A stretch of DNA of 64,000 nucleotides from Burkholderia sp. SRS-46 (GCF_004343775.1 NZ_PTXL01000008.1:434001-498000); one strand, 5' to 3'; numbered from the stretch's first letter, positions 24,019-34,845 are shown. Notes: generated from the letters alone by a model not told the origin. Translations and numbers: made by a program.

Positions 24019-26034
24019 TCACGGATGGCGAATGTAGTCGACGAGCGCACGCGTGTAGTCGTCCGGCCGGCGGTCGAGCAGGCTGACGACGATCGCCACG
24101 GCGAACCCCGCCGGCACGCCGAACACGCCGGAGCTGATCGGTTCGATCCCGAACCACGTCGGCCCCGCGAAGCCGGTCAGCTGCGCGAAGAACGGATACG
24201 TCGACACGATGTAGTACACGCACACCGCGAGCCCCGTCACCATGCCCGCGATCGCGCCGCGCGTCGTCGTGCGTTTCCAGAACACGCCCAGCACGAGCAC
24301 CGGGAAGAAACTCGACGCCGCCAGCGAAAACGCCGCGCCCACCAGGAACAGGATCTTCCCCGTGTTCAGCGACGCGACATACGACGCGAACAGCGCGACC
24401 CCGAGCAGCAGCACCTTCGAGATCGTCACCCGCCGCTGGCTCGACGCGTCGGGCGCGACCATGTGGTAGTAGATGTCGTGCGACAGCGCATTCGCGATCG
24501 TCAGCAGCAGGCCGTCCGCGGTCGACAGCGCGGCCGCGAGCGCGCCCGCCGCGATCAGCCCCGACACCACATAGGGCAGCCCCGCGATTTCCGGCGCGGC
24601 CAGCACGACCATGTCCGGCTGCATCTGGATTTCGGACCAGTGCACGATCCCGTCGCGGATCTCGTCGACGACGCTGATCAGGTCCGGCTCGAAGTGATGC
24701 CACTGCATGACCCACGCCGGCAGCTCCGCGAACGGCCGCCCGACCAGGTTCGCGAGGATCTCGTACTTGATCATCACCGCGAGCACCGGCACGCTCAGAT
24801 AGAACAGTGCGATGAAGAACAGCGTCCATCCGACCGAGCGCCGCGCGGACGCGACCGACGTCGTCGTGTTGTAGCGCGTCAGGATATGCGGCAGGCTCGC
24901 GGTGCCGAGCGACAGGCACAGCAGCAGCGCGAGGAAGTTCCGCTCGCGCGGCTTGCGCTCGTCCTCGCTCGCGGCGGGAAACGGTTCGTGCATCGGCACC
25001 GGCGGCTCGGCGCGCGCGAGCAGTTCGTCGCGCGCCTGCGCCCACACCACCCGCGCCGCCGCCGGATCGCGAGGAAAGTCAGCGAGCTCGCGCTCGCGCT
25101 GATTGATCTCGCGCAGCGGCCCGTTGTGGCGTCGCAGGTCGGCGAGCTGCTCGACGAGCTGCCGGCGCGCGTCCACATAGGAAGCCGGCAACCGGTCGAG
25201 CTGTGTCTGGATGAATCCGGCCCGCCGGCGATACGCGTCGCGCACCCGCTGTTCGTCGCGCGCATCGCGCACCTGCGCTTCGCGCGCGGCCACGCGCTCC
25301 ATCAGCTGTCCATAGTTGAACTGCGGCACCGGCCCGAGCCCGTTCTTCATCGCGATCAGCGACACGGGAATCAGGATCGCACTGATCAGGATGATGTACT
25401 GCGCGACCTGCGTCCACGTGACCGCGCGCATCCCGCCGAGGAACGAGCACACGAGAATGCCCGCGAGCCCGCAGAAGATGCCGATCGCGAAATCGACGCC
25501 GATGAAGCGAGTCGCGATCAGCCCGATCCCCTGGATCTGCGCGACCAGGTAGACGAACGAGCACAGGATCGCCGCGCCGGCCGCGAGCGCGCGCACCGCG
25601 GTGCTCGAGAAGCGCGTGCCGAGGAAATCGGGAATCGTGTAGCGGGCGAGCTTGCGCACGTAGGGCGCCAGCAGGAACGCGACGAGGCAGAAGCCGCCGG
25701 TCCAGCCCATCAGGTAGGCGAGCGCATCGTAGCCGGTCGCGTACAGCGATCCGGCGAGACCGATGAACGACGCGGCCGACAGCCAGTCGGCGGCGGTCGC
25801 CATCCCGTTGAACGCGGACGGCACGCGCCGCCCGGCCACGTAATACTCGACGAGGTCGGACGTGCGCGACAGCAGCCCGATCACCGCATAGACGGCGATC
25901 GGCACGAACAGGAACACGTAGCCGATCCACACGCCGGAACCGGCCACGCGCTCGATCCGCCACAGCAGCAGCACGAAGCCGAGGAAGCCGAGTGTATACA
26001 GCGCATATGCGCGGATCAGGCGATACGTCAGCAT
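24019..26034 (-). CDS. Sodium:solute symporter (VC_2705/ActP-like) with hydrophilic insertion
   Basis: This large symporter of 671 residues has about 13 membrane helices and belongs to the SSS family branch that pairs with a small DUF4212 subunit. Signature segments are FNGMATAADWLSAASFIGLAG, YTIPDFLGTRF and ALSTADGLLLTIANALSHD. An unusual charged, helix-prone stretch (about residues 240-365) interrupts the core between two membrane helices; it is rich in Arg, Glu and Ala with coiled-coil character. Its partner gene lies 3 bases upstream and acs just before that, so acetate or another short organic acid is the likely substrate. Confidence 0.88.
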   Translation of the reverse strand: MLTYRLIRAYALYTLGFLGFVLLLWRIERVAGSGVWIGYVFLFVPIAVYAVIGLLSRTSDLVEYYVAGRRVPSAFNGMATAADWLSAASFIGLAGSLYATGYDALAYLMGWTGGFCLVAFLLAPYVRKLARYTIPDFLGTRFSSTAVRALAAGAAILCSFVYLVAQIQGIGLIATRFIGVDFAIGIFCGLAGILVCSFLGGMRAVTWTQVAQYIILISAILIPVSLIAMKNGLGPVPQFNYGQLMERVAAREAQVRDARDEQRVRDAYRRRAGFIQTQLDRLPASYVDARRQLVEQLADLRRHNGPLREINQRERELADFPRDPAAARVVWAQARDELLARAEPPVPMHEPFPAASEDERKPRERNFLALLLCLSLGTASLPHILTRYNTTTSVASARRSVGWTLFFIALFYLSVPVLAVMIKYEILANLVGRPFAELPAWVMQWHHFEPDLISVVDEIRDGIVHWSEIQMQPDMVVLAAPEIAGLPYVVSGLIAAGALAAALSTADGLLLTIANALSHDIYYHMVAPDASSQRRVTISKVLLLGVALFASYVASLNTGKILFLVGAAFSLAASSFFPVLVLGVFWKRTTTRGAIAGMVTGLAVCVYYIVSTYPFFAQLTGFAGPTWFGIEPISSGVFGVPAGFAVAIVVSLLDRRPDDYTRALVDYIRHP

Positions 26035-26037
26035 GCG

Positions 26038-26382
26038 TCAGCGTCCGGGGCGTGCCGCGACGGCCTGCGCCGCGTAGTCGTCGTACGCGCGGCGCAGGAT
26101 GCGGTCCGCGCGTTGCATCAGCCCGATATAGACGACGATCAGCACGAGGTAGACGAGGATCGCGCCCTGCGCGCCGACATAGAACGGCAGGCTGAATCCG
26201 GCAAAGCGCACGCCCGCGAGCGCGGGCGCGAAGAACGGCACGACGAACGACACCGAGAAGCCGGTCGCCATCAGCACGGCGATCAGCGCGACGTTGAAGC
26301 GCCAGTAGCGCGCATGCGCACGCGCGAGCGGCTCGGGCACGGGCGGCGGCGCAACAGGCGCGGGACGGGACGGAACGGTCAT
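26038..26382 (-). CDS. DUF4212 small subunit of the sodium:solute symporter
   Basis: This 114-residue protein has two membrane helices (about residues 33-55 and 70-92) with the HARYWRFNVALIAVLMA motif typical of DUF4212. These proteins occur with VC_2705-type symporters, and here the two genes are 3 bases apart. A Pro-rich N-terminus of about 18 residues precedes the first helix. It probably assists insertion or energy coupling of the large subunit; the exact role is not known. Confidence 0.9.
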   Translation of the reverse strand: MTVPSRPAPVAPPPVPEPLARAHARYWRFNVALIAVLMATGFSVSFVVPFFAPALAGVRFAGFSLPFYVGAQGAILVYLVLIVVYIGLMQRADRILRRAYDDYAAQAVAARPGR

Positions 26383-26458
26383 GCCCAGGTGTGGCGACGA
26401 AGCCCCTGCGCGGGCAAGCGGAATTGCCGCGCAGGGGTGCCTGCCGCGACGCGCGAAC

Positions 26459-28441
<1,983 letters not shown>

Positions 28442-28684
28442 CGACTACCCCTTGGTGAACATGAATCCTCTGATTGCCGGCGCGTGTCGTGCGCGCCGCG
28501 TCTTGGCCGGCGCATGCGCGCCGCTGTCTCCCACCACCCGCGCGCGGCCGCTGGGGCCACGCACGATGTTGCACCGCACCACGCCGCCCGACGGCGGCGG
28601 CGTGATCCGACAGCTTCCACGATAAGCGCCTGAACTTACCCGTCACTTACGTGGCACCGCCGGCGGCACACCGGGCGGCACGCT

Positions 28685-28713
28685 TTGCGCAGTTTCGACC
28701 ACGACCCTACAAT
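28685..28713 (+). promoter_or_regulatory. Sigma-70 promoter of the EamA gene
   Basis: TTGCGC (28685-28690) and TACAAT (28708-28713) have the ideal 17-base spacing. Transcription would start near 28720, leaving a short leader before the TTG at 28744. The rest of the 28442-28743 region shows no other feature. Confidence 0.6.
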
Positions 28714-28743
28714 CCTAACTGACTTCGCCTTCCGGATTCCAGC

Positions 28744-29643
28744 TTGAATCGCTACGCCCTCTTCCTCATCGCGTCGATGCTGCTCGTCGGCACCAATGTC
28801 GGCATCGGCAAATCGATCGTCGCCGTCGTTCCCGTCGCCATTCTCGCCACGCTGCGCTTCGTGATCGCGATCGCCGTGCTGTGGCCGCTGTTCCGGCCGG
28901 TCAAGATGCGCGCGGTCAAGCGCGCCGAATGGCTGAACCTGTTCCTGCAGGCGTTCTTCGGCACCTTCATGTTCACGCTGCTGATGCTGAACGGCGTGCA
29001 GCGCACGAGCGCGGTCGCGGCCGGCGTCATCACGAGCACGATTCCCGCCGTCGTCGCGCTGTTCGCGTGGCTGGTCCTGCGCGAAAAACCGAACGGCCGT
29101 GCGCTCGTGTCGATCGCGCTCGCGATCGTCGGCGTCCTGACGATCAACCTCGCGAACGGCGGCGCGACGGCGGCGGGCGCATCGGCCGGCTCGCTGACGG
29201 GCAACCTGCTGATACTCGGCGCGGTGTGCTGCGAATCGATCTACGTGATCCTGTCGCGCCGCCTCACGCAGACGCTCGCGCCGATCGACATCTGCGCGTA
29301 CACGCACCTGTTCGGCCTGCTGCTGATGCTGCCGCTTGGCGCCGGCGCGATGTGGCATTTCGATTACGCGAGCGTGCCGTCGAGCGTCTGGGCGCTCGTC
29401 GTCTGGTATGGCCTGTCGGCCAGCATCTTCTCGTTCTGGATGTGGATGAAGGGCATCCGGCACGTGCCGGGCAGCCTCGCCGGCGTGTTCAGCGCGGTGC
29501 TGCCGGTCGCCGCGGCCGTCTACGGGATCGTGTTCCTCGGCGAGCGCCCGACGCTCGCGCACGGCTTCGCGCTCGCGTGCGTCGTCACCGGCATCGTGCT
29601 CGCGAGCCTGCGCGTGAAGCGCACGCCGCCCGTCGCGTCCTGA
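28744..29643 (+). CDS. EamA-family (DMT) transporter
   Basis: This inner-membrane protein of about 299 residues has ten hydrophobic helices and two EamA repeats, the drug/metabolite transporter fold. The repeat hallmarks LRFVIAIAVLWPLF and AFFGTFMFTLLMLNGVQRTSAVAAGVI are in the first half, and ASIFSFWMWMKGIRHVPGSLAGVFSAVLP with FLGERPTLAHG in the second. Substrate is unknown; relatives export amino acids or metabolites. The start is TTG at 28744, which fits the nearby promoter; an ATG 11 codons in would remove part of the first helix. Confidence 0.87.
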   Translation: MNRYALFLIASMLLVGTNVGIGKSIVAVVPVAILATLRFVIAIAVLWPLFRPVKMRAVKRAEWLNLFLQAFFGTFMFTLLMLNGVQRTSAVAAGVITSTIPAVVALFAWLVLREKPNGRALVSIALAIVGVLTINLANGGATAAGASAGSLTGNLLILGAVCCESIYVILSRRLTQTLAPIDICAYTHLFGLLLMLPLGAGAMWHFDYASVPSSVWALVVWYGLSASIFSFWMWMKGIRHVPGSLAGVFSAVLPVAAAVYGIVFLGERPTLAHGFALACVVTGIVLASLRVKRTPPVAS

Positions 29644-29762
29644 CCCGTCCCCGGCGCCCCGCCCGGCCGCGGGGCGCATCGCTGCAGCCGAACAGGCCGA
29701 CGCGTTACAATAGCGCGCCTTTCCCCGATTAATACCCGCGATACCCGCGCCCGTCCACCCAC

Positions 29763-30410
29763 ATGTCCGCTTCGCCGACCGACCTGCCTTCGTCTGGCCG
29801 GCGCGCCGCCCGCTCGTTGCGCCCGCTGCCCGCCCTGATCTTCATGAGCCGCTGGCTCCAGGTTCCGCTGTATCTCGGCCTGATCGTCGCGCAGGGCGTC
29901 TATGCGTTCCTGTTCCTGCACGAGGTCTGGCACCTGCTGTCGCACGCGGCCAGCCTCGACGAGATCGGCGTGATGCTCGCGGTGCTCGGCCTGATCGACG
30001 TGGTGATGATCTCGAACCTGCTGATCATGGTGATCATCGGCGGCTACGAGACCTTCGTATCGCGGCTCGGCATCGAGGGGCACCCGGACGAGCCTGAATG
30101 GCTCGACCACGTCAACGCGGGCGTGCTGAAGGTCAAGCTGTCGATGGCGCTGATCAGCATTTCGTCGATCCACCTGCTGAAGACCTTCATCAACCCCGAC
30201 CAGCACAGCACGCACGCGATCATGTGGCAGGTGGTGATCCACGTGTCGTTCCTCGTGTCGGCGCTCGTGATGGCGTGGGTCGACCGTCTGACGACCCACA
30301 CGCATCCCGGCCATTTCCACGAGACGCACGCCCCCGCCGCGGCGCCTCGCAAGCCGGCGGAACACGCCGGCAACGCATTCCCCACAGTCCTCACAGAGTC
30401 TCAGCCATGA
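29763..30410 (+). CDS. TIGR00645/YqhA-family membrane protein
   Basis: This 215-residue protein has about four membrane helices. It belongs to the UPF0114 (YqhA) family, recognised by LMVIIGGYETFVSRLGIEGHPDEPEWLDHV and KLSMALISISSIHLLKTFIN. Its function is not known. A His/Pro/Ala-rich C-terminal tail of about 35 residues follows the last helix. TACAAT at 29706-29711 may be its -10 box. Its stop codon overlaps the ATG of the fumarase gene (ATGA), so the two are translationally coupled, an unexpected partner for a TCA-cycle enzyme. Confidence 0.9.
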   Translation: MSASPTDLPSSGRRAARSLRPLPALIFMSRWLQVPLYLGLIVAQGVYAFLFLHEVWHLLSHAASLDEIGVMLAVLGLIDVVMISNLLIMVIIGGYETFVSRLGIEGHPDEPEWLDHVNAGVLKVKLSMALISISSIHLLKTFINPDQHSTHAIMWQVVIHVSFLVSALVMAWVDRLTTHTHPGHFHETHAPAAAPRKPAEHAGNAFPTVLTESQP

Positions 30411-31930
30411 CCGTCATCAAACAGGAAGACCTGATCCAGAGCATCGCGGATTCGCTGCAGTACATCAGCTACTACCATCCGCTCGATTACATCCAGGCGC
30501 TCGGCCGCGCATACGAGCTCGAGGAGAGCCCGGCCGCGAAGGACGCGATCGCGCAGATCCTCACGAACAGCCGCATGTGCGCGGAAGGCAAGCGCCCGAT
30601 CTGCCAGGACACCGGGATCGTCACGGTCTTCGTGAAGGTCGGCATGGACGTGCGCTGGGACGGCGCGACGATGGGCGTCACCGACATGATCAACGAAGGC
30701 GTGCGCCGCGGCTACACGCATCCGGACAACGTGCTGCGCGCGTCGATCGTGAACCCGCCCGAAGGCGGCCGCAAGAACACCAAGGACAACACGCCGGCGG
30801 TGATCCACTACGAGATCGTGCCGGGCGACAAGGTCGACGTGCAGGTCGCGGCGAAGGGCGGCGGCTCGGAGAACAAGTCGAAGTTCGTGATGCTGAACCC
30901 GTCCGACTCGATCGTCGACTGGGTGCTGAAGACCGTGCCGACGATGGGCGCGGGCTGGTGCCCGCCGGGGATGCTCGGCATCGGCATCGGGGGCACCGCC
31001 GAAAAGGCGATGGTGATGGCGAAGGAATCGCTGATGGAGCCGATCGACATCCAGGAAATCATCGCGCGCGGCCCGCAGGACTGGGTCGAGGAACTGCGCG
31101 TCGAGCTGCACGAGAAGGTCAACGCGCTGGGCATCGGCGCGCAGGGCCTCGGCGGCCTCGCGACCGTGCTCGACGTGAAGATCATGGCCACGGCGACCCA
31201 TGCGGCATCGAAGCCGGTCGCGATGATCCCGAACTGCGCGGCCACCCGCCATGCGCACTTCGTGCTCGACGGCTCGGGCCCGGCGAAGCTCGAGGCGCCG
31301 TCGCTCGACGCCTGGCCGAACGTCCAGTGGGAACCGAACACGGAAACCAGCAAGCGCGTCGACCTGAACACGCTGACGCCGGAAGAAGTCGCGAGCTGGA
31401 CGCCTGGCCAGACGCTGCTGCTGTCGGGCAAGATGCTCACGGGCCGCGACGCCGCGCACAAGCGCATCGCCGACATGCTCGCGAAGGGCGAGAAGCTGCC
31501 GGTCGACTTCACGAACCGCGTGATCTACTACGTCGGCCCGGTCGATCCGGTGCGTGACGAAGTGGTCGGCCCGGCCGGCCCGACGACGGCCACGCGCATG
31601 GACAAGTTCACCGAGACGATGCTCGCGCAAACGGGCCTCATCTCGATGGTCGGCAAGGCCGAGCGCGGCCCGGTCGCGATCGACGCGATCAAGAAGCACA
31701 AGGCGGCCTACCTGATGGCGGTCGGCGGCGCGGCGTACCTCGTGTCGAAGGCGATCCGCGGCGCGAAGGTGCTCGCCTTCGAAGACCTCGGCATGGAAGC
31801 GATCTACGAGTTCGACGTGCAGGACATGCCGGTGACGGTTGCCGTCGATTCGTCGGGCACGTCGGTTCACCAGACCGGTCCGAAGGAATGGCAGGCAAAG
31901 ATCGGCAAGATCCCGGTCGCCGCGGCGTAA
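30407..31930 (+). CDS. Fumarate hydratase class I
   Basis: This 507-residue iron-sulfur enzyme interconverts fumarate and malate in the cytoplasm. It is the oxygen-sensitive class I type with the N-terminal alpha and C-terminal beta subunit domains fused. The 4Fe-4S cluster cysteines are in SRMCAEGKRPICQDTG, MGAGWCPPGMLGIGIGG and MIPNCAATRHAHF. The second domain starts near residue 320 and contains GKMLTGRDAAHKRI. The start overlaps the upstream YqhA-like gene by 4 bases. A strong terminator follows 14 bases later. Confidence 0.95.
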   Translation: MTVIKQEDLIQSIADSLQYISYYHPLDYIQALGRAYELEESPAAKDAIAQILTNSRMCAEGKRPICQDTGIVTVFVKVGMDVRWDGATMGVTDMINEGVRRGYTHPDNVLRASIVNPPEGGRKNTKDNTPAVIHYEIVPGDKVDVQVAAKGGGSENKSKFVMLNPSDSIVDWVLKTVPTMGAGWCPPGMLGIGIGGTAEKAMVMAKESLMEPIDIQEIIARGPQDWVEELRVELHEKVNALGIGAQGLGGLATVLDVKIMATATHAASKPVAMIPNCAATRHAHFVLDGSGPAKLEAPSLDAWPNVQWEPNTETSKRVDLNTLTPEEVASWTPGQTLLLSGKMLTGRDAAHKRIADMLAKGEKLPVDFTNRVIYYVGPVDPVRDEVVGPAGPTTATRMDKFTETMLAQTGLISMVGKAERGPVAIDAIKKHKAAYLMAVGGAAYLVSKAIRGAKVLAFEDLGMEAIYEFDVQDMPVTVAVDSSGTSVHQTGPKEWQAKIGKIPVAAA

Positions 31931-31943
31931 GCGCGAACGCTCG

Positions 31944-31972
31944 AAAGGCCGGACTCCTGTCCGGCCTTTTTG
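31944..31972 (+). terminator. Rho-independent terminator behind fumarase
   Basis: AAAGGCCGGA and TCCGGCCTTT form a 10-bp stem with a short loop, followed by T residues. It closes the YqhA-fumarase unit. Confidence 0.85.
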
Positions 31973-32022
31973 CTTCTCATTCTCATCCCGCGCCGTTGGC
32001 CGTTCGGACGCGCGCGGGAAAC

Positions 32023-32051
32023 TTGGCATTTCGCTTTCGAGCGATTATCGT
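32023..32051 (+). promoter_or_regulatory. Possible promoter of bfr
   Basis: TTGGCA (32023-32028) and TATCGT (32046-32051) are 17 bases apart, about 40 bases before the bfr ATG. The -10 box is imperfect. No Fur box is seen here, in contrast to the bfd promoter. Confidence 0.4.
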
Positions 32052-32090
32052 TCGGGATCTGAAGCCCCACCATCAAGAAGGAAACAAGCC

Positions 32091-32567
32091 ATGCAAGGCG
32101 ACAAGAAAGTCATCGAATATCTGAACGCCCAGCTGAAGAACGAGCTGACGGCGATCAACCAGTACTTCCTGCATGCCCGCATGTACAAGCACTGGGGCCT
32201 CGAAAAGCTCGGCAAGCACGAATACGACGAGTCGATCGGCGAGATGAAGCATGCCGACTGGCTCATCGAGCGCGTGTTCATGCTCGACGGCCTGCCGAAC
32301 CTGCAGGATCTGCACAAGCTGCTCGTCGGCGAGGAGACCGAAGAAATCCTGAAGTGCGACCTGAAGCTCGAACAGATCTCCCAGGCGACCTGCAAGGAAG
32401 CGATCGCGTATTGCGAGTCGGTTCGCGACTACGTGTCGCGCGAGATCTTCGAGAAGATCCTCGACGACACCGAAGAGCACATCGACTGGCTGGAAACGCA
32501 GATCGACCTGATCGGCAAGGTCGGCATCCAGAACTACCAGCAGACGATGATGGGCTCGCCCGAGTAA
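32091..32567 (+). CDS. bfr: Bacterioferritin
   Basis: This 158-residue protein is the same length as E. coli Bfr. It forms a 24-subunit shell that stores iron and binds heme between subunits through Met52, which is present. Ferroxidase ligands Glu18, Glu51, His54, Glu94 and His130 are present at their standard numbers. Position 127, Glu in E. coli, is Thr here in LDDTEEHIDW, with Glu128 and Glu129 next to it, so one ligand may be supplied differently. GAAGGAA precedes the ATG. murI follows 42 bases on, and the partner ferredoxin gene bfd is beyond it. Confidence 0.97.
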   Translation: MQGDKKVIEYLNAQLKNELTAINQYFLHARMYKHWGLEKLGKHEYDESIGEMKHADWLIERVFMLDGLPNLQDLHKLLVGEETEEILKCDLKLEQISQATCKEAIAYCESVRDYVSREIFEKILDDTEEHIDWLETQIDLIGKVGIQNYQQTMMGSPE

Positions 32568-32608
32568 GCCCACGCCCGCCCTTCCCCGCTATCGCACCCT
32601 GCCTGATC

Positions 32609-33469
32609 ATGTCGACACCTTCCGTTATCGCCACGACGGCCGCTGCCGCCGCACCCGTCGGCATCTTCGATTCGGGGTTGGGCGGACTGTCGGTGCTGCG
32701 CGCCGTGCGCGCGCAGCTGCCCGAAGAGTCATTCATCTATGTCGCCGATTCGCACCACGCGCCGTATGGTCCGCGCGACGAGGCGTTCATTACCGAACGC
32801 ACGCTGGCAATCGGCGAGTGGCTCGCGCGCGAAGGCACGAAAGCGCTCGTCGTCGCGTGCAACACGGCAACGGCGCGCGCGATCGCGGCCATCCGCGAGC
32901 ACCTGTCGATGCCGCTGGTCGGTGTCGAGCCGGGCATCAAGCCGGCCGTCGCAGCCTCCGCGAGCGGCATCGCGGGCGTCCTCGCCACGCAGTCGACGCT
33001 GAACAGCCCGCGCTTCCAGGCGCTGCTCGACCGCTACGGCGACGGCCGCCGCTTCATCTGCCAACCCGGCCACGGGCTCGTCGAAGCGATCGAACGCGGC
33101 GACACGAACTCGCCCGCGCTGCGCGCGCTGCTCGACAGCTACCTGCAGCCGATGCTCGATGACGGCGCCGATACGCTGGTGCTCGGCTGCACGCACTACC
33201 CGTTCTTCACGGAAACGATTCGTGACCTTGTTGGCGACCGCCTGACGATCGTCGACACGAGCGACGCCATCGCCCGCCAGCTCGCCCGGGTTCTCGACGA
33301 ACGCGGCCTGCGCGCGCCGGCCGGCACGCGCGCCGCGCCGCCGCGCTTCTGCTCGACGAGCGACGGTCATCAGCTGCGCGCACTCGCTTCGGCCCTGCTC
33401 GGTCTCGACGCGCCGGTCGAATCCGTCACCATTTCCTCGCCGAACGCGCACGCGCGCGTGGCCGCCTGA
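32609..33469 (+). CDS. murI: Glutamate racemase
   Basis: This 286-residue cytoplasmic enzyme makes D-glutamate for peptidoglycan. Hallmarks are GIFDSGLGGLSVLRA, VACNTATARA with the first catalytic Cys, and LVLGCTHYPFF with the second. The first 15 residues are extra Ala/Thr-rich sequence. It is placed between bfr and bfd, both iron-storage genes; this placement has no functional link that I can see and is probably just position. Confidence 0.95.
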   Translation: MSTPSVIATTAAAAAPVGIFDSGLGGLSVLRAVRAQLPEESFIYVADSHHAPYGPRDEAFITERTLAIGEWLAREGTKALVVACNTATARAIAAIREHLSMPLVGVEPGIKPAVAASASGIAGVLATQSTLNSPRFQALLDRYGDGRRFICQPGHGLVEAIERGDTNSPALRALLDSYLQPMLDDGADTLVLGCTHYPFFTETIRDLVGDRLTIVDTSDAIARQLARVLDERGLRAPAGTRAAPPRFCSTSDGHQLRALASALLGLDAPVESVTISSPNAHARVAA

Positions 33470-33558
33470 CACCCGCCGCCGGCCGCCCGGCCGGGCGGCC
33501 CCCTCCGCAGTAACCCTTCTAAGGGTCTGGTTTTGTTACAAAAAAGCCGGAATCAGGC

Positions 33559-33597
33559 TTGTCAACGTCCGCGAATTTAATGATAATAATTCGCATT
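33559..33597 (+). promoter_or_regulatory. Fur-box promoter of bfd
   Basis: TTGTCA (33559-33564) and GATAAT (33582-33587) have 17-base spacing. The sequence AATGATAATAATTCGCATT (33579-33597) overlaps the -10 box and resembles the 19-bp Fur consensus. Iron-bound Fur would block transcription, so bfd and perhaps the genes behind it are induced by iron shortage. Confidence 0.75.
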
Positions 33598-33619
33598 AAC
33601 GTTAGCTATCGCACTCATC

Positions 33620-33856
33620 ATGATCGTCTGCGTGTGCAAGTCTGTTTCCGACCGCACGATTCGCGCCTCCCTCGCGGAAGGGGTGAATACGTTCGATGAA
33701 CTCCAGTTCGAACTCGGCGTGGCCACCTGCTGCGGCAAGTGCGAGGAGTCCGTGCGCGACCTCATGGCGGAGCAAGGCGTCTGCGCGAGCCGGTGCGGCG
33801 TCGAGCACCACGCGCATCCGGTTCCCGTGTCGTTCTACGAGCGCAAGGCTGCCTGA
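33620..33856 (+). CDS. bfd: Bacterioferritin-associated ferredoxin
   Basis: This 78-residue 2Fe-2S protein releases iron from bacterioferritin by reducing it. Cluster cysteines Cys4, Cys6, Cys38 and Cys41 occur in MIVCVC and CCGKC, the standard Bfd arrangement. A tail of about 20 residues rich in His and Pro extends beyond the usual domain and includes two more Cys residues. The Fur-box promoter just upstream explains its expression in low iron. Confidence 0.95.
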   Translation: MIVCVCKSVSDRTIRASLAEGVNTFDELQFELGVATCCGKCEESVRDLMAEQGVCASRCGVEHHAHPVPVSFYERKAA

Positions 33857-33960
33857 CCGGCGTCGAGTGCGCGCGCGGCCCAGGCCGCATTTTTGTTTTC
33901 CGCCCGTCAGCAAGCCCAGCATCAGCGCGAGCCAACGGCTTACCTGCCAAGGAGCCTGTC

Positions 33961-34023
33961 ATGGAATTGCTGATCGGATTTGTTACCACCGTGTGCATCT
34001 CGTTGTTGATCTTCCGCAAGTGA
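33961..34023 (+). CDS. Candidate 20-residue membrane micropeptide upstream of tonB
   Basis: A frame of 20 codons, MELLIGFVTTVCISLLIFRK, begins with an ATG preceded by AAGGAG at a 5-base distance, the strongest ribosome site in the region. The peptide is one hydrophobic helix ended by Arg-Lys, a plausible single-span inner-membrane micropeptide. It lies 104 bases behind bfd and 52 bases before tonB. It may act with TonB-ExbBD, or be a leader that couples translation. No family is known to me, so the call rests on sequence alone. Confidence 0.55.
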   Translation: MELLIGFVTTVCISLLIFRK

Positions 34024-34075
34024 TGGCACGTCACCCCGCTGCCCTCCGCGGGCAGCGCCGTTCTTTCTAGCTAAC

Positions 34076-34810
34076 ATGCAGGCTTCGCATTCCGCTCCAG
34101 CCGGCGCCTGGCCGGCTGCCCCCCGTATGAACCCCCGAGTCATCGCTGCCGCGGTCGGCGTGGTCGCCGTGCACGCGGTCCTGCTGACCGCTGCGTGGCT
34201 CCATCGCAACGCACTGCCGGCGAAATCCGTCGAAGTCCAGTCGATCACCGCGCAGCTGATCACGCCTGCGCCGATCGCGCAGCAGGTCGCGGCCGAGTCG
34301 ATCCCGCAACCGGCCCCGCCGAAGCCCACGCCGCGCGTGAAGCCGAAGGTCGAGCCGAAGCCGGTGCAGAAGGTGTCGAAACCCACGCCGCAACCGGTGG
34401 CGCCTTCGCCCGTGCCGTCGCCGACGCCCGCCGCTGCAGCCGACTCGACGCCGGCACCCGCCGCCGCGCCGGCTGCGGCCGCACCGGCGGCCGCGACCGG
34501 GCCCGCGCGCGAGACGATGGAAGTCAGCGCGCCGAAGAATGTCCCGACGCTGCAATGCGCGTTCGTGAAACCCGACTATCCGTCGATGTCGCGCCGCCGC
34601 GGCGAATCGGGCACTGCCTACGTGCACTTCGTCGTCGGCGTGACGGGCAAGATCGAAAGCATCGACCTGCAGAAAAGCAGCGGCTATCCGCGCCTCGACG
34701 AGGCCGCGCTCGCCGCGATGCGCGCCACGTCGTGTCGTCCGTATATCGAGAACGGGCAGGCGATCCGCGCCGCCCGTACCCAGCCCTACAACTTCGGACT
34801 CACCGACTAA
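34076..34810 (+). CDS. tonB: TonB energy-transducing protein
   Basis: This 244-residue protein carries energy from the ExbB-ExbD motor to outer-membrane siderophore and heme receptors. An N-terminal helix (about residues 22-42) anchors it in the inner membrane. A Pro/Lys/Ala-rich periplasmic spacer (about residues 70-160) follows, with PKPTPRVKPKVEPKP. The C-terminal domain has YPSMSRRRGESGTAYVHFVV and SGYPRLDEAALAAMRATSCRPY. exbB and exbD follow in the same direction. Confidence 0.94.
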   Translation: MQASHSAPAGAWPAAPRMNPRVIAAAVGVVAVHAVLLTAAWLHRNALPAKSVEVQSITAQLITPAPIAQQVAAESIPQPAPPKPTPRVKPKVEPKPVQKVSKPTPQPVAPSPVPSPTPAAAADSTPAPAAAPAAAAPAAATGPARETMEVSAPKNVPTLQCAFVKPDYPSMSRRRGESGTAYVHFVVGVTGKIESIDLQKSSGYPRLDEAALAAMRATSCRPYIENGQAIRAARTQPYNFGLTD

Positions 34811-34845
34811 CACTGCCTCATCCGCAAGATCCAAAAGGAACAAAA

